Assembly (NCBI RefSeq): GCF_007748175.1
Contig: NZ_CP037422.1
Location: forward strand, 1,280,528 to 1,344,527
Length of the DNA: 64,000 nucleotides
Direction: 5' to 3'
Source of the DNA: Gimesia aquarii
Lineage (GTDB): Bacteria > Planctomycetota > Planctomycetia > Planctomycetales > Planctomycetaceae
A program made the translations under genes and the position numbers. How positions within the stretch are numbered: the first letter of the stretch is position 1; each line of letters opens with the position of its first letter. Positions 44,541 to 54,906 of the stretch are shown in pieces. The notes beneath the pieces are model-generated. The model was not told where the DNA came from. It made no database searches and was given only the letters and a program-made list of their open reading frames with translations.

Positions 44541-45824
44541 TCATTTCCAGAAATCAGGCCGCCGATCCAAAGTTTCTGCGACGATTTGAATAATTGCCTC
44601 ACGCTCTTCCATAGGAAACCTATCGGGTGTGACTTCCCATATCTGCTCCAAATCCACGTCCGTCGCGTTCAGAAACGAATAGACTTTTCGCAAAATTCGT
44701 AAACGTGCAGGTTCTGGCATCTTGCTGAAACTGTCGGTGTAAATCAGATAGCTCAAACGATGGCGGAATAGTTTGGTTTTCAAGTCAAACTCTTTGAGTG
44801 ATCTCCCTTGAGAATCACGTTTCCCATGCGTTTCAAACCAACTCTGATAATCGGTAGTTCCTTTGAGGGGACTTGTAATTTCGGCTTCATCCATAAACAG
44901 CAGGTAACGCACCAGACGGTCTTCGACATCCGACCGTAAACCTAACTGCTGTTCCATACTTACACGGGTGATTAAATTATGACCATGGACCTGATGATCA
45001 AAAATTAAATGCGCGACGAGATCAGAGTGCGGATTCATATATTTAACGGTATCGACAAATTGATCGATTTTTTTCAAATTCGCGCGATAGGCAGGATCGG
45101 CCTTCGATTCTTCAATGGCCGCCTTACCAAATATATTTCCGAGATGCACCATCTCGCCGTGGGTACCTGTGACATACCAGCCCCCCCAACGTTTTTCGAG
45201 AGGTTTGTCATGTGAGATTTGGGAATAACCGGAAATCGGACGACCATGCTGATCGGTCAGAAAAGAACGAACCAGCAAACCAGGGACACGCAAACTTGAG
45301 CTACCTCCATGACAGGAGAGACAACGCTCTGAACGCACAAAGCGAGGTTGCACCGCTGGTTGTTGATCCATTTCAAAAAAGATGGAACCTCTCAATGGAT
45401 CAACTGACGCGATCTCCATCGCTCTCGCTCCGGGAACCCAGCCTACATAAACATCATCGTTGAAATAGATCACCCGTGGATTAGTGGGTTTGATCAAGCG
45501 TGGATTGAGAGCTGTTTTGGAGTAGACCATCAATTGCGACGCTTCCGGAATCTTCAGGGCTTTTAACACTTCACGTAAATAACCCCATTCTGCATCGTAC
45601 TCAAGTTTGAGCGTCTGGTTCTCCAACCTTTGATTCATTGCGGTAACAGGATCAGATAACGTTCCCTTGCCGTATTCCACTGGTTTCAAGCCGAAGGGAA
45701 TCGGGTCCCGAAACTCAATCTCTTTGACAGATTCAGTTGGTTTGGGAGCGATCAAAGGACTTTGGGCGCGAACTTCTAAAACAAAACCGCCAAGTAGCAA
45801 ACAGAAAGTAAAAAAGTGTCGCAT
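44541..45824 (-). CDS. Secreted CxxCH protein, planctomycete-specific
   Basis: A 427-residue protein with a signal peptide (HFFTFCLLLGGFVLEVRA). A single haem motif lies in the middle (RFVRSERCLSCHGGSSSLRVPG). The rest is unusual: VPGARAMEIASVDPLRGSIFF ahead of it, and YSQISHDKPLEKRWGGWYVTG after. No clear catalytic residues. Found next to the large PVC dehydrogenase, possibly its electron-transfer partner. Start ATG 45824 is chosen for the signal peptide. Confidence 0.75.
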   Translation of the reverse strand: MRHFFTFCLLLGGFVLEVRAQSPLIAPKPTESVKEIEFRDPIPFGLKPVEYGKGTLSDPVTAMNQRLENQTLKLEYDAEWGYLREVLKALKIPEASQLMVYSKTALNPRLIKPTNPRVIYFNDDVYVGWVPGARAMEIASVDPLRGSIFFEMDQQPAVQPRFVRSERCLSCHGGSSSLRVPGLLVRSFLTDQHGRPISGYSQISHDKPLEKRWGGWYVTGTHGEMVHLGNIFGKAAIEESKADPAYRANLKKIDQFVDTVKYMNPHSDLVAHLIFDHQVHGHNLITRVSMEQQLGLRSDVEDRLVRYLLFMDEAEITSPLKGTTDYQSWFETHGKRDSQGRSLKEFDLKTKLFRHRLSYLIYTDSFSKMPEPARLRILRKVYSFLNATDVDLEQIWEVTPDRFPMEEREAIIQIVAETLDRRPDFWK

Positions 45825-46166
45825 CGCGAGTCCGTATTTACAATTGATCAATATTCTTTGATGGGATAGAATTATAAGATCCGGTGTACTCATGACTTCC
45901 ATCAAATTTGGTGAAAACTCATCTTATTTGGTCTTCACGATTTGCATTTTCAACTTGGTTAGATTTCAAAATCATGCGAAAATAGTAATATTGCACAGGG
46001 TCAGTAAATTGTTGTCAGTGTTGACTCATTCATTGGAAATCCATATGAATCAACCAGGATTTGTGACTTATCGCACAGAAGATCCTCATCCTGACACCGA
46101 TATAATACAATACGTAGTCATCCGACAGGTTCACTCCATTACAGAGTTTTCTGGAAGGGTTTCGCT
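45825..46166. other. Divergent intergenic region (342 bp)
   Basis: It separates the minus-strand CxxCH gene from the DsbD-like gene. TATAAT occurs at 46101-46106 without a good -35; otherwise AT-rich and featureless by eye. Confidence 0.4.
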
Positions 46167-48503
46167 TTGAAATCTCCCCGCCATCTTACCGCTATTATAA
46201 CAGTCTTTGCTGCCCTGGTCTGCTCCTCAATCGGCTTAATGGCACAAAAACCATCGCTTCCCGATCTATTCGGACAGAAAAACGCCTCTGCGGGAAATCC
46301 TGCCCCTAAAGCAGAGGTGAGTGTCAGCCTCACGCCTCAAGACGCCAAAGCCGGGGATACCGTCACGCTTTCAGTGGCGATGATGATCCCTGAGGGATCT
46401 TATACATACTCAACAAGTCCCACCTTCGGCGGTGCAACCAAATTCGTGATTGAAGAGTCCAAAGGTTTGACCTCCGTCGATAAACATTTCAATGCGGATC
46501 ATCCGCCGAAGAAAGTCTTTGAACCGCTGTTTGGTAAGGAAATCGAAAAATATTCAAAACATGTGATTTGGAGTCGCCGCTTCAAAGTCAATCAAGATGT
46601 GAAAGATCCCACAAAAGTCCAGATCAAAGGACAAATGATCTATCAGGTTTGTGATTCAAAAAACTGTGTACCTTCGCAGTACTCTTTTACAGCCACTTTG
46701 TCTGGCAAGAAAGAAAGTGCGCCGCTCACACAAACGGTCGTCCCCGAACGCCGTTCAGTACCCGATCCGGTGGAATTGACGTTTGCCTTAGCCCCCTCGA
46801 AAACCAGTCCTGAAAAGTTGGTACAACTTACCATTACGATGACTTTGGATCAGGAGTTTCATACATTTGCTTTAGATCAAGACAAGAAGAATGCAGGTTT
46901 ACCCACTCATATTGAAATTTTCAAGCTGGAAGGTTTGAAACCGGTTTCCAAACAGTTTGCTGTTTCACCGGAACCGAAAGTGGAAACACATGACGCTTAC
47001 ACCCAGAGAACACACTACGACAAAGTTGTCTGGACGCGCGAGTTTGAACGCATCCCCGGGGATAAAGAATATGGCGTCGAAGGCAAACTGACTTATCAGA
47101 TCTGTAACAAAGGGAGTTGTCGACGACCACTGCCTGTCGAATTCCAATTAGGAAATCTGACCAATGCAAAACCGGTGGTCATGTCTTCGATCGAAGAGCT
47201 AAAGGGATCGGATGACGATGATGATGCCCTGATTGTTTCTTCAAGCGATGCCAGTAACCGTTCCCTGGCCTTAAACCTCTTTTTTGCATTTTTAGGCGGA
47301 CTGATTCTAAATGTCATGCCGTGTGTGCTCCCCGTGGTTGCCATCAAGGTCATGAGCTTTGTGCAACAGGCAGGTGAAAGTCGCATGCGGATCTTTTTGT
47401 TGAATATTTTCTATTCTCTGGGTGTTGTCACTGTCTTTCTTGCTCTGGCTTCGCTGGCTGTTTTTGCCGGATTGGGCTGGGGTGGTTTGTTTCAAAGTCC
47501 CAAATTCAACATTGTGATGGCCTGTATCGTTTACGCCATGGGTTTGAGTATGTTGGGCGTATTTGAAATTCCCGTACCAGGTATGGTTGGTTCTGCTGCC
47601 GGCGGTCAACAGCGAGAAGGATTGACAGGGGCCTTTCTGACTGGAATCCTGGCAACACTGCTGGCAACCCCCTGTAGTGGTCCCTTCCTGGGTCCCGTTC
47701 TTGCCTGGTCTGTGAAGCAAACTCCCAACATTACCTATCTGGTCTGGCTCGTGATGGGCCTGGGAATGGCCTCTCCTTATCTGATCTTTAGTATTTTTCC
47801 CAAAGCGATCAACTATCTTCCCAAACCCGGGATGTGGATGGTGCGTTTCAAGGAATTCTCCGGGATCGTACTCATGGGAGCAGTCATCTTTATTATCTCA
47901 TTTTTAGATGAATCATTGACAGTTCCGGTTCTCATCATGTTGTTGGGAATTACCACCGGTCTGTGGATGATCGGCAGCCTTTACTCTCATAATTCTTCGA
48001 CTCAGCAGAAAATGACCGTCCGCGTTGCAGCGCTACTGTTAACGGCTGGTATTTGTTTCTTTGGTTACGATATGAGCCAGAAATCAACGAACCAACTGCC
48101 ATGGGTTCCCTTCAATGCGACAGAACTGAATCAATTGCGAGAAGAAAACAAAACGGTGCTGATCGACTTTTCCGCTGATTGGTGTCTGACTTGCAAAACA
48201 AATGAAAAGTACGCCTTAAATACCGAGGAAACTCTAGAGCTGATCAAAAAACATAACATTGTTCCCATGTATGCCGATTACACAGACTACTCACCAACGA
48301 TCAAAGAATGGCTGGACAAATTTGACAGTGTCAGTATTCCACTGACGGTTATCTTTCCCGCAAATCGGCCTAACCAGCCCATTATCATTCGTGACCTGTA
48401 TACGCAATCAACCTTGCTTGAAGCGCTTCAAGAGGCTGTTAATGATCCGCCTAAGAAAAAAGCAACCAAGCAGGCCATGATCTCAACGGAGTCACCCGAG
48501 TAA
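46167..48503 (+). CDS. DsbD-like thiol:disulfide reductase with duplicated N-terminal domain
   Basis: A 778-residue protein starting at TTG 46167. Signal peptide, then two DsbD-alpha-like domains (about 40-170, Cys in SKNCVPSQ, and 190-330, Cys in NKGSCRRPL). Residues 360-660 hold eight transmembrane helices with paired Cys386 (VMPCVLPVV) and Cys503 (ATPCSGPF), the CcdA-type electron path. The C-terminal thioredoxin domain has Cys673-L-T-Cys676 (DWCLTCKT). It moves reductant from the cytoplasm to periplasmic substrates such as cytochrome c biogenesis partners. The double N-domain is as in ScsB-like proteins. Confidence 0.92.
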   Translation: MKSPRHLTAIITVFAALVCSSIGLMAQKPSLPDLFGQKNASAGNPAPKAEVSVSLTPQDAKAGDTVTLSVAMMIPEGSYTYSTSPTFGGATKFVIEESKGLTSVDKHFNADHPPKKVFEPLFGKEIEKYSKHVIWSRRFKVNQDVKDPTKVQIKGQMIYQVCDSKNCVPSQYSFTATLSGKKESAPLTQTVVPERRSVPDPVELTFALAPSKTSPEKLVQLTITMTLDQEFHTFALDQDKKNAGLPTHIEIFKLEGLKPVSKQFAVSPEPKVETHDAYTQRTHYDKVVWTREFERIPGDKEYGVEGKLTYQICNKGSCRRPLPVEFQLGNLTNAKPVVMSSIEELKGSDDDDDALIVSSSDASNRSLALNLFFAFLGGLILNVMPCVLPVVAIKVMSFVQQAGESRMRIFLLNIFYSLGVVTVFLALASLAVFAGLGWGGLFQSPKFNIVMACIVYAMGLSMLGVFEIPVPGMVGSAAGGQQREGLTGAFLTGILATLLATPCSGPFLGPVLAWSVKQTPNITYLVWLVMGLGMASPYLIFSIFPKAINYLPKPGMWMVRFKEFSGIVLMGAVIFIISFLDESLTVPVLIMLLGITTGLWMIGSLYSHNSSTQQKMTVRVAALLLTAGICFFGYDMSQKSTNQLPWVPFNATELNQLREENKTVLIDFSADWCLTCKTNEKYALNTEETLELIKKHNIVPMYADYTDYSPTIKEWLDKFDSVSIPLTVIFPANRPNQPIIIRDLYTQSTLLEALQEAVNDPPKKKATKQAMISTESPE

Positions 48504-48570
48504 TCTTGTTTCCTATAGAGATGCTCGACACATCGAACAAACGATTGCCACCAATCCACAAACGTGTTGA

Positions 48571-48846
48571 GTATTTGTTGTGGATCACTTAAACACACAC
48601 TGTGGAGCTCCGCTGGTACAAATAGTAGTACAACGTTTAGGAATTGGTCCGGGAAGCTTAGGGAAAGTCAAAAGGCGCGACATCTTGAAAACAATGACCA
48701 GCCGCCGTCAGTTTCTGTCTGATCCTGCGCATCGGATCCGCTTCGTTTCTCTGCCCAAGCACAGTTCCTGGCTGAATCAGATCGAAATTGTGTTTGCCAG
48801 CATCAATCGTCACATGATGTGTCGTGGCAACAATGCGCCTTGCTGA
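48571..48846 (+). pseudogene. Decayed IS630-family transposase fragment
   Basis: The frame reads VDHLNTHCGAPLV, then RQFLSDPAHRIRF and LPKHSSWLNQIEIVFASINRHMM, the C-terminal half of an IS630 DDE transposase. An in-frame TGA at 48568 cuts off anything upstream, and no start, left end or inverted repeat is left. The last motif is degraded (MMCRGNNAPC). An old, dead insertion. Confidence 0.85.
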
Positions 48847-48920
48847 GACATCATTTGTAATCTGTGCTACTAGCGCATTTTCGCTCACAAGATTTTGTGA
48901 ACTTCGTGGTTCAAAAAAAC

Positions 48921-50018
48921 TCAATTCGCAGCCGGTCCCAGTGGTCGTGATTCCTGATGTGGAAACGCGCGAATCGTGGTCACGATCTGTTTCTGTTGTT
49001 CGAATTCGCGGCCGTTGGCCAGTTTGACGGTGGTTTCCAGAAAGCGCTCGATTTGTGATTTGAGCGGCAGTCCTGTTTTGCGATCAATCAGACAGGACCC
49101 AAACGATTTTCCACCCCGAATATAAAGCTGGACGTTTTTGCCGTTTTGATTCAGTGGGCTACTGATTTTTGAGGCGGCAATATCGCCGGCCACATTGATG
49201 ATGGCCGTCTTCTCGTCGAACTCGCGGAGCGTGTATTCGGTCTTCAGAACCATCGGAATAGGTTGTGTGAGCCGTCGAATTTTAGTCCAGGTTTCACCCA
49301 CGCGAATCGCGCCCCCTTTGTGATGTTCATCAATGTTATAAGGCAGCAATCCAATACTGTCGTCAATGAAATTCGCAATGCCATCATCGCCCGAAGACTC
49401 AGAGATCTTGGCGAGTACCGTTTCCCGCTGTTCGGGAGGCGTATTCTGTAGACAACGTTTGAGGAAATCATCAAAGCCCACGAGTTCGACAATCTTGTTA
49501 TCGGGACCAATCCAGAAAGAGAATCCATTTTTTACCAACCTCTGGTAAGCTTGCACGTCTGGAGGCACAGGACCACTGGGACGGTTCGAATCATAGTGCA
49601 CACGCTCTCCGGCAATGTCATGCGAATATTTCACGCCAGTGTAAAGCACTTTAAACCGCTTGCGGCCATCGTCCCTAATCTCTTCCACTGTGAGTGCCAG
49701 AATCAATTCCAGTTTGGATTTGCTGTGAGTAATTCCTGAACTGGAAGCCTGTGAAAGCGTCTGCTCAACAGTTTTGATCATCGGAAACCGCTGGTTGACG
49801 GTCAGATTGAGTTCCAGGACTTCGACTTTTTCTTCACTCAATGACGCATGCTGTGCTTTCACCTGTGGGGCCACCGGCTTTGCTGCCACGGTCGACTCAG
49901 CAGGCTTGCTCTGGGTTTGATTTGCTTTTTCCTGCTGTTTCTTGCTCCAGAACGACCAGCCCGTTCCCGCAAGAATGACAATTCCCAGCATCCAACTGAT
50001 AAAACGCTTGCCCTGCAT
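48921..50018 (-). CDS. DUF6263-like anchored protein
   Basis: A 365-residue protein with an N-terminal anchor (SWMLGIVILAGTGWSFW), a low-complexity linker (residues 30-65), and a beta-rich domain with the pattern FKVLYTGVKYSHDIAGERV, NGFSFWIGPDNKIVELVGF and IRVGETWTKIRRLTQPIPM, suggestive of DUF6263. Ends with FPHQESRPLGPAAN. Function unknown; probably periplasmic. Confidence 0.7.
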   Translation of the reverse strand: MQGKRFISWMLGIVILAGTGWSFWSKKQQEKANQTQSKPAESTVAAKPVAPQVKAQHASLSEEKVEVLELNLTVNQRFPMIKTVEQTLSQASSSGITHSKSKLELILALTVEEIRDDGRKRFKVLYTGVKYSHDIAGERVHYDSNRPSGPVPPDVQAYQRLVKNGFSFWIGPDNKIVELVGFDDFLKRCLQNTPPEQRETVLAKISESSGDDGIANFIDDSIGLLPYNIDEHHKGGAIRVGETWTKIRRLTQPIPMVLKTEYTLREFDEKTAIINVAGDIAASKISSPLNQNGKNVQLYIRGGKSFGSCLIDRKTGLPLKSQIERFLETTVKLANGREFEQQKQIVTTIRAFPHQESRPLGPAAN

Positions 50019-50156
50019 GGCGACATTGTCCAGAATAGATTAATAAAGTTAATGAATCGTGTAATTTGAGCCTGATTGACGTGCAAAAGGTATCACTATT
50101 ACGGATTTAGGAAAAGACGAATTCAGAAGAGACCCTCATTCTGTCCGGGAGCCATC

Positions 50157-51593
50157 ATGAGAGCGAGCATTCCTGCTTTTTTACTGTTTTCCAGCCTGTT
50201 TTTCCTTCAACAACACGTCTCGGCAGATCAGAAACCGAAATCGAAAACAACCCGTCCCAATATTGTGTTCCTCCTGAGTGATGACCAGCGGCCCGATACC
50301 ATTGCCGCATTAGGAAACTCCGTAATCAAAACGCCCCACCTCGATCAACTGGTCAAACAGGGCACCAGTTTTACACGGGCCGTGTGCGCCAACCCGATCT
50401 GTACACCCAGCCGGGCGGAAATCCTGTCGGGTGTCAGCGGATTTCACAACGGCTCGCTGGATTTCGGTAAACCGATTAAGCCAGAGTTACCCACCTGGTC
50501 GCAAACCATGCATAACGCCGGTTATAACTCCTGGTATGTAGGGAAGTGGCATAACGACGGTAAACCAGTCATTCGTGGCTATGATGAAACATTAGGGCTG
50601 TTTACCGGTGGCGGTGGACGCTGGGCGGTCCCTTCCTTTGATGGCAACGGGGTCTTAGTCACCGGTTATCGAGGCTGGATTTTTCAGGATGACAAACGAA
50701 ACTTTTTTCCGGAAAAAGGTGTGGGACTGACCTCCAACATCAGCGAACATTTCGCGGATGCGGCCATCGAATTTATCGAACGCAAGCATACGAAACCCTT
50801 TTTCCTCCACGTTTGCTTCACCGCCCCGCACGACCCGCTCTTGATGCCCATCGGATACGAAAACTATTATGATGCGGACAAAATGCCGGTCCCCGCGAAT
50901 TTTCGCAGCGAACATCCGTTCGAGCATGGCAATCAATACGGGCGTGATGAAGTCTTACTTCCCTTTCCTCGTACGAAGAAGATCGTGAAAAATGACCTCT
51001 CGCTGTATTATTCTGTTATTTCGCATTTGGATGCACAGGTAGGCCGTGTTGTGGATGCATTGAAAAAAACAGGTCAGTGGGACAATACGATTCTCATTTT
51101 CTCCAGCGACCATGGTCTGGCAATGGGCAGTCACGGTTTGCGTGGAAAACAAAGTATGTATGAACACACAATCGGCGTACCATTGATTATGGTCGGGCCG
51201 GGCATTCCCGCTGATCAACGTAAAGCGGCCCAATGTTATCTGCGCGACCTGTATCCCACGAGCTGTGATTTAGCAGGCGTCGCCATTCCGTCCAGTGTTG
51301 AAGGCAAGAGCTTGAAACCGGTCATCACAGGTGAGAAAGCAGCCATCTATAATGAAGTTTACGGCTACTTCCGCAATTACCAGCGCATGATTCGCACGGA
51401 CCGTTGGAAGTTAATCGTCTATCCTCATCTAAAACGCGTACAATTATTTGACCTGAAACAGGATCCGCTGGAATTACATGACCTCTCTCAAGACGCAACG
51501 CACACAAAAACCCTTTCGAAATTACAGCAGAGATTGAACGCCTGGCAAAAACAACAGAATGATCCCTCTCTGGCATCGGCAAAATCGTCCTGA
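50157..51593 (+). CDS. Secreted sulfatase (type I, CTPSR)
   Basis: A 478-residue sulfatase starting at ATG 50157 behind GGGAG. Signal peptide AFLLFSSLFFLQQHVSA. Metal site LLSDDQRPDTIAALG, maturation motif Cys82-T-P-S-R (ICTPSRAEILSG), YVGKWHNDGKPV, FTAPHDPLLMPIG, and FSSDHGLAMGSHGLRGKQSMYEHTIG. The latter pattern resembles choline-sulfatase-like or N-sulfoglucosamine enzymes, different from the sulfatase at 17866. Substrate probably a sulfated glycan. Confidence 0.93.
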   Translation: MRASIPAFLLFSSLFFLQQHVSADQKPKSKTTRPNIVFLLSDDQRPDTIAALGNSVIKTPHLDQLVKQGTSFTRAVCANPICTPSRAEILSGVSGFHNGSLDFGKPIKPELPTWSQTMHNAGYNSWYVGKWHNDGKPVIRGYDETLGLFTGGGGRWAVPSFDGNGVLVTGYRGWIFQDDKRNFFPEKGVGLTSNISEHFADAAIEFIERKHTKPFFLHVCFTAPHDPLLMPIGYENYYDADKMPVPANFRSEHPFEHGNQYGRDEVLLPFPRTKKIVKNDLSLYYSVISHLDAQVGRVVDALKKTGQWDNTILIFSSDHGLAMGSHGLRGKQSMYEHTIGVPLIMVGPGIPADQRKAAQCYLRDLYPTSCDLAGVAIPSSVEGKSLKPVITGEKAAIYNEVYGYFRNYQRMIRTDRWKLIVYPHLKRVQLFDLKQDPLELHDLSQDATHTKTLSKLQQRLNAWQKQQNDPSLASAKSS

Positions 51594-51857
51594 TCTCTCT
51601 GCCTCTGTGTAGCAATTTTGATTTTGTATCGAAATCAATTTGACGGCGCTCGCTGCAAAGATGTTGATCTTACAATGAGATTCTGCTCTGCGCTCAAGAT
51701 CCATTAGATTCCATAAACCCATTTAATAAAAAGACTTATTGACTCTAAATTTTCACCTGAAGTCTAAATCGGCATAATTGGCATAATTTGCGCTCTTCTC
51801 TTAAATCGTTCACTTCACAACGCGGGCAGTTACGATTTAGCCAAAAGGGGAAGAGTC

Positions 51858-53915
51858 ATGATGATCCAGAGAAGAGCCTATCTGTTCAAGCGGCCGTTTC
51901 GCGTCTTACTTTCACTGGTACTGGTGGGAAGCCTCTGTGGTTCACCGTTACTGGCACAGTCATCCAAAAAATCATCGAGTCGTAGTAGCTCCAGTCGTAG
52001 CGCTCGCAGCAGTTCACAACGCTCGTCGAGCCAATTGAATCGAGTTCAGACAAGTCGACCACAACGTTCGAGTTCTATCCGAAGTAGTAGCAGCCGACCA
52101 AAATCCCAATCTTCTACCACTTCAAAACGTCCCTCTCGTACAACGCGACCCAACTTCAACCGCGTCCCACAGCAAACGACTCCCAAGATTTCCAAGACGA
52201 GACCCAGTCGACCTCAGAAAACTTTCAAAGTCCCCAGCATTAAAGTTGCCCCCCCAACAACACGACCCAATTTCAAGATTCCGAATACGGGAAGACGACC
52301 TGGCTCGAAAGGGACCACAAAAGATATCAAACCGAAGATTCCCAGTATCAAAATTCCCAATCGAAAAGTTCCGGATCGAAAAATTCCGAACCTGAAAATA
52401 CCAGATCGTAAAGTGGGCAATGGGAAGTTTGTCCCCAAGCCCGGCAATAAAGTAGTACGACCCCGCCCTGGTAAAAATAACGATGTATTCAAACCTGGAA
52501 AAGGCACGTTCGTTCCTAAGCCAGGCAAAGGAAGTCGTATTCCTCCCGTTAAAGGAATTTCCAAAGACGATCTGATTGGCAAACCTGGAAAAAGACCAGG
52601 CAATAATAGCCGCGTCCCAGGAAAGATCGATCTTTCGAAGCTCAAAGGTTCGTCCAAAGGAAAAGGCAAACTGAACAATAGATTTCCCAATTCCAATAAG
52701 TGGCTCGGTAAAAATGGAGTCCCTCTAAGTAAGGACCTGTTCAAGGGCAAAAACATCAAACCCATCAATATGAGTGTAGATAAGCAGCTCAAAATCGGGA
52801 AACTGAAGCCGTTAATGAATAGCAAGAAGGCGCAGCAGTGGAATCTGAAGAAACAGTTTCAACTCCACAATAAAGGAGACGTCGCTCGTCGACTGAATTT
52901 GAACCGGAACCTGTTAAAGCATGGTGGCTGGAGAAACCGGACTCTGTTTGGTCAGATGGCGAATTCCTTTACTACGACTCACTTCTGTGCCTGGTATGCT
53001 GGCCCCGGTTGCTACCCCAGCTACTGCTGGAGTCCACATTGGTGTGATTGGGTAGACTGGTGCTGGTGGGACTGGTGTCATCCGATTTGCGATCCACGCC
53101 CCATCATCTGTCGTCCCATTTTCTGTGAACCTTGTGTTCCCTGGAACTGGTATGCTTGTCCTGTCTGGCAGCCACTACCTGTTGTCACTTGTGGAACGTG
53201 GGTTGATGTTGATCCTGTCATTATCAACTCTGGATTAGATCTGCAGATGCTGGCAGTACGATTTGTCGACTCAGGACATTCTGAAGAAGAACTGGGACCA
53301 CGTTTCCGAGTCTGGTTCAGAAACAACAGCAATGTCGATATCAACGTCCCCTTCAACGTAATGCTGTTCGCTTCGAATTCACGTGAATTAACAACAGGTT
53401 TACCTGAAGCAGGATCACGCGTCGATAATATCGCCGCCGGTCAGATTCAGTCTGTTGACATTCGTCTGCCGTTCGCTGCCAGCACGATGTCAACGGATGC
53501 AGAAGGAAACGCCGTCCCCTTCGAACAGTTGCATGTCTTGATCGACTCCCATCGTGAAATTCCTGAAGCGTTCGAAGAAAACAATGGAGCCATTATGGCT
53601 CGCGTTGATGTCTTGTCGGTTGATCCAGCGTTATTTTCAACAGACACGGAAGCTGTGTTAAGTGGCTCGCTGATCAACCTGGCAGGCGAAGGTCTGGGAC
53701 CGGAACCAGGGAAAGTTCTGGTATCCCTCAATGGAATGAACTTTGAAGCAGAAATCCACGGCTGGTACGACCTGGGTGTTCGCGTCAAGCTGCCCGAACT
53801 GCCTTTGCTGGACTCAGCAGAAGCAACCCTGGTTGTCGTTCGCGGAGACGGTGCTGCTTCAAACCCCATCGATGTGCAGTTCGCACCACAAGTCGCTGCC
53901 ATCGTTGTAGAGTAA
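51858..53915 (+). CDS. Secreted Lys/Ser/Arg-rich protein with Cys/Trp block and CARDB/IPT-like end
   Basis: A 685-residue protein. Signal peptide (LLSLVLVGSLCGSPLLA), then about 100 residues of Ser/Arg (SKKSSSRSSSSRSARSSS), a Lys/Pro-rich region with imperfect repeats (IPNRKVPDRKIPNLKIPDRK; KPGKGTFVPKPGKG) up to about residue 370, a block with 12 Cys and 12 Trp in about 75 residues (GCYPSYCWSPHWCDWVDWC), and a C-terminal domain pair: CARDB-like (FRVWFRNNSNVDINVPFNVM) and IPT-like (LVSLNGMNFEAEIHGWYD). It may form a disulfide-rich or matrix-binding layer. Function unknown. Confidence 0.65.
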   Translation: MMIQRRAYLFKRPFRVLLSLVLVGSLCGSPLLAQSSKKSSSRSSSSRSARSSSQRSSSQLNRVQTSRPQRSSSIRSSSSRPKSQSSTTSKRPSRTTRPNFNRVPQQTTPKISKTRPSRPQKTFKVPSIKVAPPTTRPNFKIPNTGRRPGSKGTTKDIKPKIPSIKIPNRKVPDRKIPNLKIPDRKVGNGKFVPKPGNKVVRPRPGKNNDVFKPGKGTFVPKPGKGSRIPPVKGISKDDLIGKPGKRPGNNSRVPGKIDLSKLKGSSKGKGKLNNRFPNSNKWLGKNGVPLSKDLFKGKNIKPINMSVDKQLKIGKLKPLMNSKKAQQWNLKKQFQLHNKGDVARRLNLNRNLLKHGGWRNRTLFGQMANSFTTTHFCAWYAGPGCYPSYCWSPHWCDWVDWCWWDWCHPICDPRPIICRPIFCEPCVPWNWYACPVWQPLPVVTCGTWVDVDPVIINSGLDLQMLAVRFVDSGHSEEELGPRFRVWFRNNSNVDINVPFNVMLFASNSRELTTGLPEAGSRVDNIAAGQIQSVDIRLPFAASTMSTDAEGNAVPFEQLHVLIDSHREIPEAFEENNGAIMARVDVLSVDPALFSTDTEAVLSGSLINLAGEGLGPEPGKVLVSLNGMNFEAEIHGWYDLGVRVKLPELPLLDSAEATLVVVRGDGAASNPIDVQFAPQVAAIVVE

Positions 53916-53972
53916 CGGAAGTGTGCGAGGGATGGCTTGGAGTCATCCCAAGTTCCGAACAGGGAGCAGGCA

Positions 53973-54905
53973 ATGTGTCTGCTCCCTATTTTTATTATGA
54001 TAGCGAAAGCTTGTCAGTTCCATTACAATTTCACCTCGCTAAAACAACTCACTCAGACGAAAACCGATCACGAGGTTCCTCTCCTGAAAACATTTTTGTG
54101 GGAATTCTGGCTGTTTGGAATAAAGCAGGCTTCGGCCTGTATCTTTGGTGGTTTCCTGCTGGCACTCATGATCATTACCCGCTTCTGGTATCCCATCGAT
54201 TTCCTGTATCGATATGATTTTCTCTTTCTGGCTGCCGTTACGTTTCAAATCTTCCTGTTAATCACACGTCTGGAATCACCAAAGGAAGCCGTTGTGATTC
54301 TCATCTTTCATATCGTCGCCACGGTGATGGAACTGTTTAAAACTTCAGAGGGAATTCGCTCCTGGCAGTACCCGGAACCATTCGTGATTGGCATCGGGAA
54401 TGTGCCACTCTTCGCCGGATTTATGTATAGCGCGGTGGGAAGTTATATTGCCCGCGTCTGGCGCATTTTTGACTTTCGTTATTCCAGTTACCCGCCGCTT
54501 TGGAGCACAATAGTACTGGTCATATTAATTTATGCCAACTTTTTTACGCACCACTATGTCGTTGATATTCGCTGGTTGCTGATTCTGGCCAGCCTGCTGA
54601 TGTTCGGCAAAGTCATGATCTACTTTAAAATGGACACCGTACATCGCCACATGCCGCTCATCGTTGGCTGGCTCTTAGTAGCGCTGTTTATCTGGTTTGC
54701 AGAAAATCTGGCCACGTTTTCCAATGTCTGGATTTATCCCACACAGAAACTTCAGTGGCAAATGGTCTCGCCCTCGAAGTTAACCGCCTGGTATCTATTA
54801 ATGATGCTCAGCTTTGTGCTGGTCTCCCTCGTCAATCGGCCTACGATCATCAAAGAGAAAAGTGAGTTGACACACGATGCATCGTCAACAGAACAGATCA
54901 ACTAA
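53973..54905 (+). CDS. DUF817-family membrane protein
   Basis: A 310-residue protein with about eight hydrophobic helices. The family signature [20 protein letters not shown] is present near residue 45, then [38 protein letters not shown], and FWAENLAT-like [16 protein letters not shown]. Function unknown. GGGAG precedes the ATG at 53973; a TTG at 53937 is less likely. Ends 1 bp before the convergent lipoprotein gene. Confidence 0.88.
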   Translation: MCLLPIFIMIAKACQFHYNFTSLKQLTQTKTDHEVPLLKTFLWEFWLFGIKQASACIFGGFLLALMIITRFWYPIDFLYRYDFLFLAAVTFQIFLLITRLESPKEAVVILIFHIVATVMELFKTSEGIRSWQYPEPFVIGIGNVPLFAGFMYSAVGSYIARVWRIFDFRYSSYPPLWSTIVLVILIYANFFTHHYVVDIRWLLILASLLMFGKVMIYFKMDTVHRHMPLIVGWLLVALFIWFAENLATFSNVWIYPTQKLQWQMVSPSKLTAWYLLMMLSFVLVSLVNRPTIIKEKSELTHDASSTEQIN

Positions 54906-54906
54906 G

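Noticed and set aside
48824-49027. ORF continuing after the transposase fragment
   Set aside because: No IS630 motifs remain in that frame; it overlaps the DUF6263-like gene antisense.
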